From the NCBI RefSeq assembly GCF_027579695.1, contig NC_083587.1, positions 248,001-312,000 on the forward strand: 64,000 nt of DNA. The letters are read 5' to 3'. The notes under the pieces are model-generated. The model ran no database searches and was not told the DNA's origin. It worked only from the letters and a program-made list of their open reading frames with translations. Both the position numbers and the translations under genes were made by a program. Origin of the DNA: Neoarius graeffei (taxonomy: Eukaryota; Chordata; Actinopteri; Siluriformes; Ariidae). How positions within the stretch are numbered: position 1 is the stretch's first letter; every line of letters starts with the position of its first letter. Shown in pieces: positions 22,236 to 32,329 of this stretch.

Positions 22236-22308
22236 AGGCCCCAGTGAGGGTTGAATTCACAACCCCTGGTTTACTAGACCAGGGCTCTCACCACTGAGCT
22301 AGGGAGCC
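22236..22308 (-). tRNA. tRNA-Thr (AGT)
   Basis: A 73-nt tRNA with anticodon loop CTAGTAA (AGT). The acceptor pairs except for one mismatch at the seventh pair. The B box is GAATTCAACCC rather than GGTTCRANTCC, so activity may be reduced. The gene at 5918-6289 in the left arm is the same one after a hAT hit. Confidence 0.78.
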
Positions 22309-22856
22309 TCAATTCTTTCACAGCTGCTGAAACTTGGGGCCACAGCAGAACCTTGAAGCCCCTGTGCTGATCCTCAAAACAGCCCACAGAAACTGCTGTA
22401 ACATCACTCACAACTTTAGTTCCTCGCTGCAGTTAGCTTCTGTTTACTATTTGCCTCACAAAAAAAGGACACACATTTTAAATAATGCGGTGTGTCAATC
22501 GTAGAGTGGGCTGTGGACTGTACATTCTGGCTACTTTCTCAAGTATTTTTCAAATTTTTACATAAAAAATAGATTTTTGACTTAGTTTCTAAGAGCAATG
22601 TTTGTTTCCGGAGCATATATCCAAAACTATTCATGATATGGATTTGAAACTTGGTATACATATTAATAAGGTGATGTCGATGTGCCTTTTCATACTAAGA
22701 AATTTGAGAAATTTTAATTTTTCATGTTTCCATGGAAACAATATCAGACTGAGTTTCTCAGGTTCGTCTGAGGGGGAGGTTTTGTTTCCAGATCAGAACT
22801 TGAAAACTATGAGTAGTATGGTCTTGAAAGCTAGTATGACTATCTTTGAGTGGTTT

Positions 22857-22928
22857 GCCGTGATTGTATAGTGGTTAGTACTCTGCATTGTGGCTGTAAC
22901 AACCCTGGTTCAAATCCAGATCATGGCA
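22857..22928 (+). tRNA. tRNA-His (GTG), slightly degraded
   Basis: A 72-nt tRNA with acceptor GCCGTGA/TCATGGC, a GTG anticodon and B box GGTTCAAATCC. The anticodon stem has one C-A mismatch. It is the right-arm partner of 5354-5425. It may be functional or an early pseudogene. Confidence 0.8.
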
Positions 22929-24168
22929 AAAGAAAAAAAGCTACCTGAAGAGATATAGTTTTGGGTCATTTGCATTGTTAGAGTTGATTTGTTTTTATTT
23001 ATTTGTTTGTCTTCCATTCAATACTGACACTTTTGCACAGTTTTTATCTTCATTTATCACAATTCTTGATTTTAGCACTATTAATGCACAGGCACATGTA
23101 CAAATTGCATATTTAGTTTTTTTTTATTGTTACATTTTTATCTGTATATTGTAAAGTCAGCTTGTTATTTTTTTTAATTCTATTTTATGTTGCACAGTGT
23201 GTCTTTTTCTTTTCACATGTTTGATAACTTGCTGCTGCAACAAAACAAATTCCCAGCTTGGGAGCTATCTATCTATCTTAGTGATTATACAGCCTGATAA
23301 TTACAATTCATTTTTTTATACCCCCACTCCAAAGAAGGGGAAATATACTGGTTTACCTCTGTCCATCCGTCTGTATCTCCGTCCATCCGAAACACCCTTT
23401 TTCTCAGCAACCACAAATCATAGCCACTTAGTACCAAACTTCAGCTTGGGGTTCTATACCATGTATACCGTTTTCAGGTCTGTCCCACATCGACTTCCTG
23501 TTTACCAAATGAATGTATTTACGAAACATATAGGGTGGATTTACAAAATTTTCGAAACACTTTTCTCAGCAACTCCAAATCACAACTGCTTGATATTTGG
23601 TACTGAGCTTCAGCTTGGGGTTCTATACTGTTTATACCGTTTTCAGGTCTGTCCCACATCGACTATCTGTTTACTGACTGAATGTATTTATGAAAGATAT
23701 AGGGTGAATTTAGATGCTATTTCAAGAAGCAAAATGCTATTTCAAAATGACAGTTTACCAGGATGCTATTTGAAATATCTGGGGAGAACACTGCTCTTTA
23801 CTTACTTGTTTCAGGGTTAATTATTTGTTGAAGTCAACATTCATAATAATTGTCCTATTCCTTCAATTGCTTGTATTCTGATATAAGCGAGAGCGAGGGG
23901 ATACGTAAGTGAGCAGTAGCTCACAGCTGATATTGTTTTGTAATTCATTTCTTCAAATCGTCATAAATATGTATCACGATTTATCATTGCAATATATCAT
24001 TACATGCTGAGTAAATATTATCATAAATAATGTTATACATGCAAACATTCGTATAAAAGCACACCCATTTGATCTATATAGGCCTTTAAAAGTGGGTGAC
24101 TGGGAATATCGTGTGCTGGATATTGGATATACACGTGTGGAGTGTAATGAGAGAAGAGCAGGGCTCAC

Positions 24169-24329
24169 CGACTCCACAGCCACACTGGGGCCGATCCTCT
24201 CATCGATCTCCTTCAGCTTGTCAGCAAACAGCTGTCTGTCCTCTGTGGCGATGATGGCCTCTACAGGTGTGCCCAAAACCTTCACACCGTACTGCTGCAG
24301 TACGCCAATCTGAAACAGCACCACTACTC
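24169..24329 (-). pseudogene. CPS1-like exon 2 (right arm)
   Basis: Bounded by AG (before 24329) and GT (from 24168). It encodes [19 protein letters not shown] and [20 protein letters not shown], homologous to CPS1 just after the exon at 25784-25973. It has one extra valine codon at its start compared with the left-arm copy. No further downstream exon (IEDALKAAD region) appears on the minus strand below 24169, so the gene copy ends here. Confidence 0.87.
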
Positions 24330-24606
24330 CTAAGTATCCAGAACTAGAGCTGTGGCTACAATCATCGACACCTTAATGATCTTTTGGCCATTGCAAAAGT
24401 AGAAGAGACTTTCAATACATAAATTGTGCATGAATAGTCACTCAATCTTCCACTGGAAAAAAATAAGTTGATTCCCGATTACTTAGCGTGTCAGATGATG
24501 TGACACCGTTCCACAGTTATTGACATCGAGATGAGAATTTTTTTTTTAATGGTATGTGGAATTAAGTTAACAAAACAGTTTTTATTTAATTTTTTATATA
24601 GACTTG

Positions 24607-25031
24607 TATTAAGTCCAAAATATGTTTTATATAAATATATCGAAGTCAGTGCTTAGGTAAATGAGGAAGTAATCCAAACGTTTGTAAACAAATGAACTGA
24701 TAATGTTTAACCTGTGTCAGAAAATCTTTTTGTTCCACTTTCTACCCACTTTCTAAGTACTTTTGTACATTAAATTTTGTTAAATCACTCATTGTTGTTT
24801 GCATTAATTTCTAGGTTTGTAGTTTACCAATAAATGTCAACAGGCAATTGATATTATAACCACATGAAAATCCAGGTAAAAGGTCGCATGTCAGTTCTCG
24901 AACCAAAACTTTATATTTCTATATCTAAAAATATAAAATGTCTGATATTGTAATATATGGTAGATATTTACAACAAACTGCAAAAAAAATTCAAAATGCA
25001 ATAGAAAAACATGAATATTTCAAGCATGTAA

Positions 25032-25105
<74 letters not shown>

Positions 25106-25783
25106 TAGGAATTTGATTTTGGTCTAATTCTATTTATTTCAATCAGATTCCAAATACTCTCTAAGCATTCCATTCTGTTATGAATCAGGAAAAAATTATG
25201 ATAAATCACAGCACTTATATATTTTTTAAAGTACTTCATCTGCTTCAACAATGCTACACAAAGATCGATCCATAACAGTTGTAAATGTCACTTAATTCCA
25301 CAGGGTGTCGATAATGGTGGACACCGGTGAAAGTGATCACGATGATCAACACCCCACGTGACTTCTCAAACGCGTGATAAGATACAAAATGCCGACGGTC
25401 AAATGAAAGAGTAAGAAACAAAGTAGGTTTCGACAAGGAGATCATGAAATATCGGTGAATTTGATAAGTAAAAACATGTCCATGATCTTTCCACCATACT
25501 GACATGCAATGATAGCATCCGGGTTTTCCTCAACTTGCTAATCGTGCTAAAAAAAGTCCATCTCAGGTAATGAGCTGTGTCATCAGACGACAAGATCAAA
25601 GGGTGAAGGGTGTCTTCCGGTTGATTAATTAACCAATAAAAACTGTTGTAACTGAAACTCACCTTTGTAAAATTGTTTTCAATTGGTAAATCTGAAAAGG
25701 TGTCAGTAATTATGTACTGTTGATAATTGTAGCTGCCACTCTATATCTACACATGTAGAGATATAATTCAGAACAGGTTTCAC
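24607..25783 (-). other. CPS1-copy intron and unplaced sequence
   Basis: This lies between the two CPS1-like exons and would be intron. It is AT-rich, with a TA/CA microsatellite at about 25037-25106. There is no other recognised feature. A minus-strand frame near 25254-25662 has no family likeness. Confidence 0.6.
25037..25106. repeat. (TA)n(CA)n microsatellite
   Basis: About 50 bases of alternating TA followed by a CA run. Confidence 0.95.
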
Positions 25784-25973
25784 CACAGTTGAGTGCCATT
25801 TGTCCACCGATGGAGAGCAGGATGCCATCCGGACTCTCGGCTTTGACCACCTCCATCACAAATTGGGGTGTAATGGCCAATAAGTAGACTGTGTCTGCCT
25901 GCTTGGTTCCCACATAGTTAGTCTGCACCAAGGCGCTGGTCAGGTTCATCAGCACCATCTTCAGGTTCTCCTC
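25784..25973 (-). pseudogene. CPS1-like exon 1 (right arm)
   Basis: A 190-nt exon-like block with acceptor TGTGTGCAG and donor GTGAAA. It encodes [10 protein letters not shown], then [20 protein letters not shown] and [11 protein letters not shown], homologous to the ATP-grasp region of CPS1. Its phase (one base of a Gly codon) fits the exon at 24169-24329. The near-invariant NPNIA segment reads NLTSA and GGQT reads GGQM, so I infer loss of constraint. With only two exons found, this is a partial CPS1 copy on the minus strand, not a working gene. Confidence 0.87.
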
Positions 25974-26147
25974 CTGCACACAGTGCAACATGGTGGATAT
26001 TTACTCTGTTCCAGTGCAACAGGTCTAATTAGCAAAAGCTGCAGTTCCTCCACAAACTCCATCATGGCAATAAAAGATCATACGAGCAGCAAATCTAAAA
26101 TTCTAATTCTCGCTAGTGTGCAAAGTCAGCTTAGACAGCATTTACTG

Positions 26148-27046
26148 ATATGCTGCTCTGATGAGCTCCGAAGGTTAGCTATCACAGATTCCTTTCAGTT
26201 TGCTTGCCTTTATGTCTGGAATTGCCGACTGACCTCTGTATCTCCAACTCACATTTTTCAACAGGGTTGTCATATTCCCACCATCCACTATGAAATTCTA
26301 ACTCTCGCTTATGTGCAAAGTCAGCTTAGACAGCTTTTACAAACTGAAAATACAATGCTTACCTGCTTGTATTCTTAAACCTGCTGGTGAAGAGCAAGCT
26401 GCTGTCCTGAAAAGGCACTTTTCACCACCTTCCACCCAACTACTCTCATTGAACAATGAAGCAACAAATGCTGAGGCATGCCCCAAAAGTGTGAGAAGCA
26501 TGCCAGGGACTAAATGTGAGGAGATTGGGTTGTTTTAGTGGCAAAACACTTGAAGCTTACCACCTGGTATTCATGCAAATGGGAGTCAGAATACACTCCC
26601 CCAGAACAAAAGTCCGCTTCTGAGCAGTTTCCCACTTGAAAATAAACAAACAACCAATGGAAACTCAGGCATGGTTCCAGAGAGCAATAAGCAGGCCAGG
26701 AAGGGCGGGGGGGCTTGTGGTTGTTCGTTGGACAAACCCTGAAACACAGCAGGAGAATTGTCTCAAGTGGTAGAGTGCTTGCTTAGCATGTAAGAGGTAG
26801 TGGGATGGATGCCCATGTTCTCCAAAACACCAATTGCCACCTTACTTGCATATTACAGACAAAAACTTTCTTGTCATCTTGCAAACCATCTGAATCATCT
26901 GCACTTTCAGCCAAGTCAAGATCAAATTTCTTTTGCCACATTCAAAGCAGCACATATGTAAAAACAGCCACTATTTGGATTAAACCCACAACCTTGGCAC
27001 TGTTTGTAACAATGACCAAATCAACTAACTGCACACTACTTTTCTG
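26148..27046. repeat. Tandem tRNA-Ala unit A
   Basis: A unit of about 900 bases starting at TGATATGCTGCTCTGATGAG. It contains a tRNA-Ala (26752-26824) and ends with a decayed tRNA-like sequence on the minus strand (about 26972-27042). The next unit repeats the same order from 27047. Confidence 0.85.
26752..26824 (+). tRNA. tRNA-Ala (AGC)
   Basis: A 73-nt tRNA with acceptor GGAGAAT/GTTCTCC and an AGC anticodon (GCTTGCTTAGCATGTAAG arm). The T arm has GGGATGGATGCCC in place of GGGATCGATGCCC, so the T loop departs from consensus. Probably a weak or recently lost gene. Confidence 0.8.
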
Positions 27047-27897
27047 CTGATATGCTCCTCTGATGAGCTCCGAAGGTGAGCTATCACAGATTCCTTTCAG
27101 TTTGCTTGGCTTTATTTCTTGAATTGCTGACTGACCTCAGTACCTTCAAATCACATTTTTCAACAGGGTTGTCATATTCCCACCATCCACTATGAAATTC
27201 TAACTCTCACTCGTGCAAATTTAGCTAAGACAGCTTTGACAAACTGAAAATATGATGCTTACCTGCTTGTATTCTTAAAGCTGCTGGTGAAAAGCAAGCT
27301 GCTGTCCTGAAAAGGCACTTTTCACCACCTTCCACCCAACTGCTCTCATTGAACAATGAAGCAACAAATGCTTCCTGAGGCATGCTCCAAAAGTGTGAGA
27401 AGCATGCCAGGGACTCCATGTGAGGAGATTGGGTTGTTTTAGTGGCAAAACCCTTGAAGCTTACCACCTGGTATTCATGCAAATGGGAGTCAGAATACAC
27501 TCCCCCAGAACAAAAGTCCACTTCTGAGCAGTCGCCCACTTGAAAATAAACAAACAACCAATGGAAACTCAGGTATGGTTCCAGAGAGCAATGAGCAGGC
27601 CAGGAAGGGCAGGTTGGGGGGCTTGCGGTTGTTAGTTGGACAAACCTTGGACCACAGTAGGGGAATTAGCTCAATTGGTAGAGTGCTTGCTTTGCATGTA
27701 AGTGCTCGTAGGACCGCTGCCTGCATTCTCCAAAACACCAACTGCCCCCATGCTTGCATTTTACAGAGAAAAACTTTCTTGTCATCTTGCAAACCATCTG
27801 AATCATCTGCAATTTCAGCCAAGTCAAGATCACATTTCTTTTGCCACATTCAAAGCAGCACATTTGTGAAAACAGCCACTATTTGAATTAAACCCAA
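27047..27897. repeat. Tandem tRNA-Ala unit B
   Basis: Second copy of the unit, with the same order and a tRNA-Ala at 27660-27732. It is cut off by LINE-B inside the region that in unit A holds the decayed tRNA-like sequence. Confidence 0.85.
27660..27732 (+). tRNA. tRNA-Ala (TGC), degraded T arm
   Basis: A 73-nt sequence with acceptor GGGGAAT/ATTCTCC and a TGC anticodon (GCTTTGCATG). The variable loop and T loop (GGACCGCTGCC) differ from the alanine consensus, so the B box is poor. Paired with unit A it shows a one-base anticodon change, AGC versus TGC. Confidence 0.7.
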
Positions 27898-27989
27898 ATA
27901 TCTATCAAAGCTCCCCGGGCTCCACGGAGCCCAAATATCTATCATCCAGCTCCCCGGGCTCCCCCCGCTGATAAAAGCTATCAGTGGGG
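27893..27989 (+). repeat. 37-base direct repeat and hairpin at LINE-B start
   Basis: CCCAAATATCTATC followed by AGCTCCCCGGGCTCC occurs twice, offset by 37 bases (27893 and 27930). An 11-bp stem with an AAAGC loop follows (27963-27973 with 27979-27989). Confidence 0.75.
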
Positions 27990-28017
27990 AGGAGCCGGAG
28001 ATCTGGATGCAAGCTCC

Positions 28018-28395
28018 ATGGAGCAACAGGTATCTGCTTTCCTGCAGTCCAAGGGAATTCGCCTGGACTGCGATAACATCGAGGTTTGCCACCCGCTACC
28101 AAGGAGGAACACCAGCGACAAGCAGACCATCATCATGAGGTTTGTCAACAGGAAACATAAGACTGCACTATTAAAGCAAGCGTACAAGCTAAAGGGATCC
28201 AGTGTCTACATAAACGAGCATCTGACCAAACAAAATGCAGATATAGCCAGGAATGCACACACCTTAAAGAAACAGAGGAAGATTCAGAACACTTGGACGA
28301 CAAACTGCAAGGTGTTTATTAAGCTAAATGGTACACCTGAGGAGGCCAAAGTATTGGTTGTTAAAAATATTGAGGACCTGGAAAAGTATCAGTGA
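28018..28395 (+). CDS. LINE-B ORF1 protein, C-terminal part
   Basis: A 125-residue frame with VCHPLPRRN, IIMRFVNRKHKTALLKQAYK, SSVYINEHLTKQNADIARNA and KVFIKLNGTPEEAKVLVVKN. This is the conserved tail found in ORF1 proteins of related fish LINEs, which bind element RNA. The expected N-terminal coiled coil is missing upstream, so the start at 28018 is only the first Met. Its stop overlaps the beginning of the ORF2 frame by a few bases. Confidence 0.75.
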   Translation: MEQQVSAFLQSKGIRLDCDNIEVCHPLPRRNTSDKQTIIMRFVNRKHKTALLKQAYKLKGSSVYINEHLTKQNADIARNAHTLKKQRKIQNTWTTNCKVFIKLNGTPEEAKVLVVKNIEDLEKYQ

Positions 28396-28400
28396 CCATC

Positions 28401-29309
28401 ATGAGGGGGACCATAAGCCACACATCTCAGAGGATTACGGAACAGGATTTACTGGAACTACAATCGTTTGTGTACACTCATCACAAATCACAGGATTTGG
28501 AATATGATATAGACCCGGACAATAATTTCTTCTCTGCCATTAACAACAACTGCTGTTATTACACTGATGAACAGTTCAATCGGAGCATTAAAGCTGATGG
28601 CAAACTCTCAATTATCCACTTCAATAGTAGAAGCATGTATGCAAATTTCAATCTCATCAAGGAATATCTACATCAGTTTTCGCATCCGTTCAGCATTGTA
28701 GCAAAATCTGAAACTTGGATACATAACGTCAAAGGCACGGACTTTGAGCTGGAGGGCTATGAATTCAACTACGTAAATAGACAAAACAAGAGTGGAGGAG
28801 GCGTGGCCATATTTGTGGATAGGGACTTGAAATTCAGTGTGATGGAAAGTATATCAACAGTAATTGACTACACACTGAAATGCATAACAGTTGAAATTTG
28901 CAGAGAGAAACATAAAAATGTAATTGTTAGTTGTATATATAGAGCTCCAGATTCTAGTATTGAGGTCTTCAATAACTGGATAGAGGAAATGTTTTCAGAA
29001 GTGAGTCACAAAACAGTCTTCATATGCAGAGACTTCAATATTGACCTGCTCAATCCAAATAAACACAAAATGACAGACAATTTTATCAACACAATGTACA
29101 GTATGGCCTTTTTCCCGAAAATTACTCGACCCAGCAGAATCACCTCACACGGAGCCACCCTCATAGACAATATATTCACTAACAGTTTTAATGACAATTT
29201 AGTAAGTGGACTATTGATAAATGATATCAGTGATCATTTACCAGTTTTCCCAGTTTATGAAACAAAATTTGGGAATAATAAACCAGAAAACACAAAACTT
29301 TTCAGATGA
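28401..29309 (+). pseudogene. LINE-B endonuclease domain
   Basis: This encodes an APE-type endonuclease with IIHFNSRSMYANFN, AKSETWIHN, SGGGVAIFVDRDL, CIYRAPDSS, DFNIDLLNPNK, HGATLIDNIF and ISDHLPVFPV. The usual GDFN reads RDFN, a change at a conserved glycine. The frame ends at TGA after NTKLFR. The same frame resumes at once (LRSEESIN) and stays open to 29858, so the stop is a point mutation inside ORF2. Confidence 0.85.
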
Positions 29310-29348
29310 CTTAGATCAGAGGAATCAATTAACTTTTTTAGAAATTAC

Positions 29349-31359
29349 TTGCTGGCACAAAATTGGGATGAAATATACCGACTAAAAGACATAAATAAAG
29401 CATATGAGGAATTCTTGAGGATATTTATATCATTATATAATAAAAATTGTCCAATTGTTCATTACAGTAAAAAAGTCAAACATACAGTATGTCCATGGAT
29501 TACAAGGGGTTTACAAAATGTCTGTAAAAAGAAAAATACATTGTATAGGGAGTTCATAAAGCAGAAAACTAAACAGGCAGAGGATAGATATAAAAAATAT
29601 AAAAATAAATTAACTAATATTATAAGGGCTTCTAAGAAAGAATATTATAAGAAATTATTAAACGATAACAGAAATAATATCAAAGTAATTTGGAGCACTT
29701 TGAACAGTATTATAAAAAATGGGTCAAGATATCTAAATTATCCAAAGTACTTTCTTAATAATGACAAATATGAATATAACCATTATTTTCAACCATTACT
29801 TTGTAAACGTAGGACCAATCTTAGCGGAACAAATCCCGGATCCAGGAACATCTGCTGAAAATCTGGGCAATTTGATGGATAATAATTCTTTTTTCAATGT
29901 TCCTTACAGCAGTGGAAGAAAAAGAAATTGTTGATATTGTTGGGAAATGTATGAACAAAAAATCTACCGACTGTGATGACATTGACATGATGATATTAAA
30001 AAATGTTATTGATGGAATATCCAAACCATTCACATATATATGCAATTTGCCATTTCTAACTGGTAGATTTCCAAACAGAATGAAAACAGCAAAAGTCATT
30101 CCTCTGTACAAAACTGGGAGCAAACACCACTTCACAAACTACAGACCTGTCTCACTACTTCCGCAATTCTCCAAAATTCTCGAAAAACTTTTCAATAACC
30201 GATTGGATAAATTTATTGACAAACATAAACTACTTAGTGACAGTCAATATGGATTTAGAGCACATAGATCAACATCACTGGCTTTAATAGAATTAGTTGA
30301 AGAAATCACCAATTCCATAGAGCAGAAAAAACATGCAGTTGGAATATTCATTGATTTAAAGAAAGCATTTGATACAATAAATCATGACATATTAATAAAA
30401 AAAACTGGAACGATATGGCATCAGGGGTATAGTTTTAAACTGGGTTAAAAGCTACTTAAGTAACAGGAGACAGTTTGTGAAGCTGGGAGATTGTTCTTCC
30501 TGCATGTTTGGACATAACTTGTGGTGTTCCCCAGGGGTCAGTGTTAGGACCAAAGTTTTTTATACTATATATCAATGACATATGTAGTGTGTCTAAAGTA
30601 ATGAAGCTTGTCTTGTTTGCTGACGATACAAATATCCTCTTTTCTGGTGATAATTTAATGGAACTATTGCAGGAGATCACAACAGAAATAAGTAAATTAA
30701 TAACATGGTTCAACAGCAACAAATTATCATTAAACCTGAACAAATCCAAAGTAATATTATTTGGTAACAACAAAACAAACACACAAATAAATATTCAAAT
30801 AGATGGGGTTATTATAGAAAGAGTTAAGGAAATCAAATTTATTGGAACAACTATTGATGAAAAACTTAGTTGGAAACCACAGATAAAAAACATACAATCC
30901 AAAGTATCAAGAAGTATTGCAATATTAAACAAAGTCAAACAGTTTCTAGATCACAATTCACTCCGGATTCTTTACTGTTCCCTGGTTTCACCTTATTTAA
31001 GTTACTGTGCAGAGGTATGGGGCAATAATTACAAAAATACAATACATTCATTATTCATTCTCCAAAAAAGAGCAATAAGGATTATACACAAGGCTGGTTA
31101 TCGGGATCATACAAATACATTATTCTTACAGTCAGAAATACTGAAATTTGCAGATCTGGTGGACTATCAAACAGCACAAATATTATTCAAAGCAAACAAT
31201 AATCAACTACCACATAATATTCAAAAACTGTTCACTGAAAGAGATGGGAGTAATAATTTAAGGGGTTTATTTAAATTTAAAAATTATAGGGTGCGCACAA
31301 CCAAGAAACGTTTTTTGTATTTCTGTTTGTGGGGTGAAGAGGTGGAACAGTTTAAATGA
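29349..31359 (+). pseudogene. LINE-B reverse transcriptase (frameshifted)
   Basis: RT motifs fall in three frames: TNYRPVSLLPQFSKILEK, YGFRAHRSTSLALIE and FIDLKKAFDTINHD (motif A) in 29897-30448, then TCGVPQGSVLGP and VLFADDTNILF (motif C) in 30508-31359. Frames shift near 29860-29890, near 30400 and near 31310 in a T run. RT activity would be lost. Confidence 0.87.
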
Positions 31360-31945
31360 GGAGCTCAAGGGATGTCCAGACATGAAGCGTTTTAAAAAGA
31401 TGTACAAAAAATTTTATTTTCACAAGGTATAAGGATGAAGGGGATTAATCATAACTGGCTGTTTATTGTGTAAATTTTCTTTTTTTCTTTTTTGAGTCTT
31501 CATCTATTTGTTTTGTTTTTATTTTGTTCTCCATTGTGAGTGTGGTATTTGTAGTAAACTTGTGTGTAGACATATGGATATACACATATAATTAATTAAT
31601 TATATGATATAGTTATAGAGAATTGATATCTGAATAGTTGAAGTAGGAAGCTCGATAATCAATTTATATTGACTAAAGTAGAGGGTGGGATTAAATAAGT
31701 TTTTACTTCAGCCCACTCCTTTTCGGACATGGAATGTATTTTTGTATTTTTGTCTTGTTTTCTTTTGTTTTGATTTTGATATATTATTATTACCCATATT
31801 ATTTAAGGTTTATTTTCTAATTTAGTGGCTTTTTACGTGTTCTTGTTGCAAATGCTGTTTTGTTTTTCTTGTTATCTGCTTATTTATTCATTGTTTGTTT
31901 ACATGTTTGAAATATACTATCATCATCATCATCATCATCACTGCA

Positions 31946-32326
31946 ACCGCACTTGCTAATTGACACCGCAACCATGCCCCCAGAGTGAATATTCATGAGC
32001 GAATTGGGCATGGTGTTTCGCCCAGTGGAAACCTACAGTAACCCTTTGTTACTGAGAGAGAGAGAGAAATGGTCCAGGGACAGGCAGCTGCTGGAGTAGA
32101 TGATCTTGCTCTGCTGTCGAAGGAAAGGCGTCGAGCTACAGAAGTCTATTGTCTGAGACTGCAAAACTACCTAGTGAGCTCAATCCATCTCACACACTAA
32201 CGACGAGTACTGCTTCCGTAGCCTACGGCTGAATACGGTCCTCAATGTCTTCACGTTGGTTCTCCCGACCACTGACAACTACCGTACTTCTTCCGCAAAC
32301 AAACCACAATATTCAAGCTTTCACAC
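31946..32326. other. Non-genic stretch
   Basis: No recognised feature. A 43-codon frame starts near 32069 (MVQGQAAAGVDDLALLSKER) with no clear family. The 3' side is the insertion site of the Harbinger-like MITE. Confidence 0.4.
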
Positions 32327-32329
32327 TTA

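Larger units (their letters stand above)
20271..27085. repeat. Right arm of the large inverted repeat
   Basis: Inverted partner of 1119-7485. This arm is the fuller one. It keeps CPS1 exon 1, the intron between the two CPS1 exons, an uninterrupted tRNA-Thr and about 830 bases (20910-21740) absent from the left arm. It lacks the left-arm hAT insertions, and so shows those target sites empty. Confidence 0.9.
27898..31945 (+). mobile_element. LINE-B, two-ORF non-LTR retrotransposon
   Basis: The order is ORF1 (28018-28395), endonuclease and RT (28401 to about 31420), a 3' UTR, then a (ATC)n tail at about 31919-31941. It belongs to the jockey/CR1/I group, with the clade not resolved. The start is probably 5' truncated, since ORF1 lacks a long N-terminus. 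It interrupts tandem tRNA-Ala unit B. It is inactive because of an in-frame stop and several frameshifts, but the copy is otherwise close to full length. Confidence 0.88.

Noticed and set aside
23197-23820. 207-codon plus-strand frame in the right arm.
   Set aside because: The region is a non-coding fish repeat. The left-arm copy has no equivalent long frame and composition is biased by simple sequence.
31985-32210. Possible exon reading AAGVDDLALLSKERRRATE.
   Set aside because: A weak likeness to a myosin head phrase only over GVDD-LLSK. No splice-supported neighbours.
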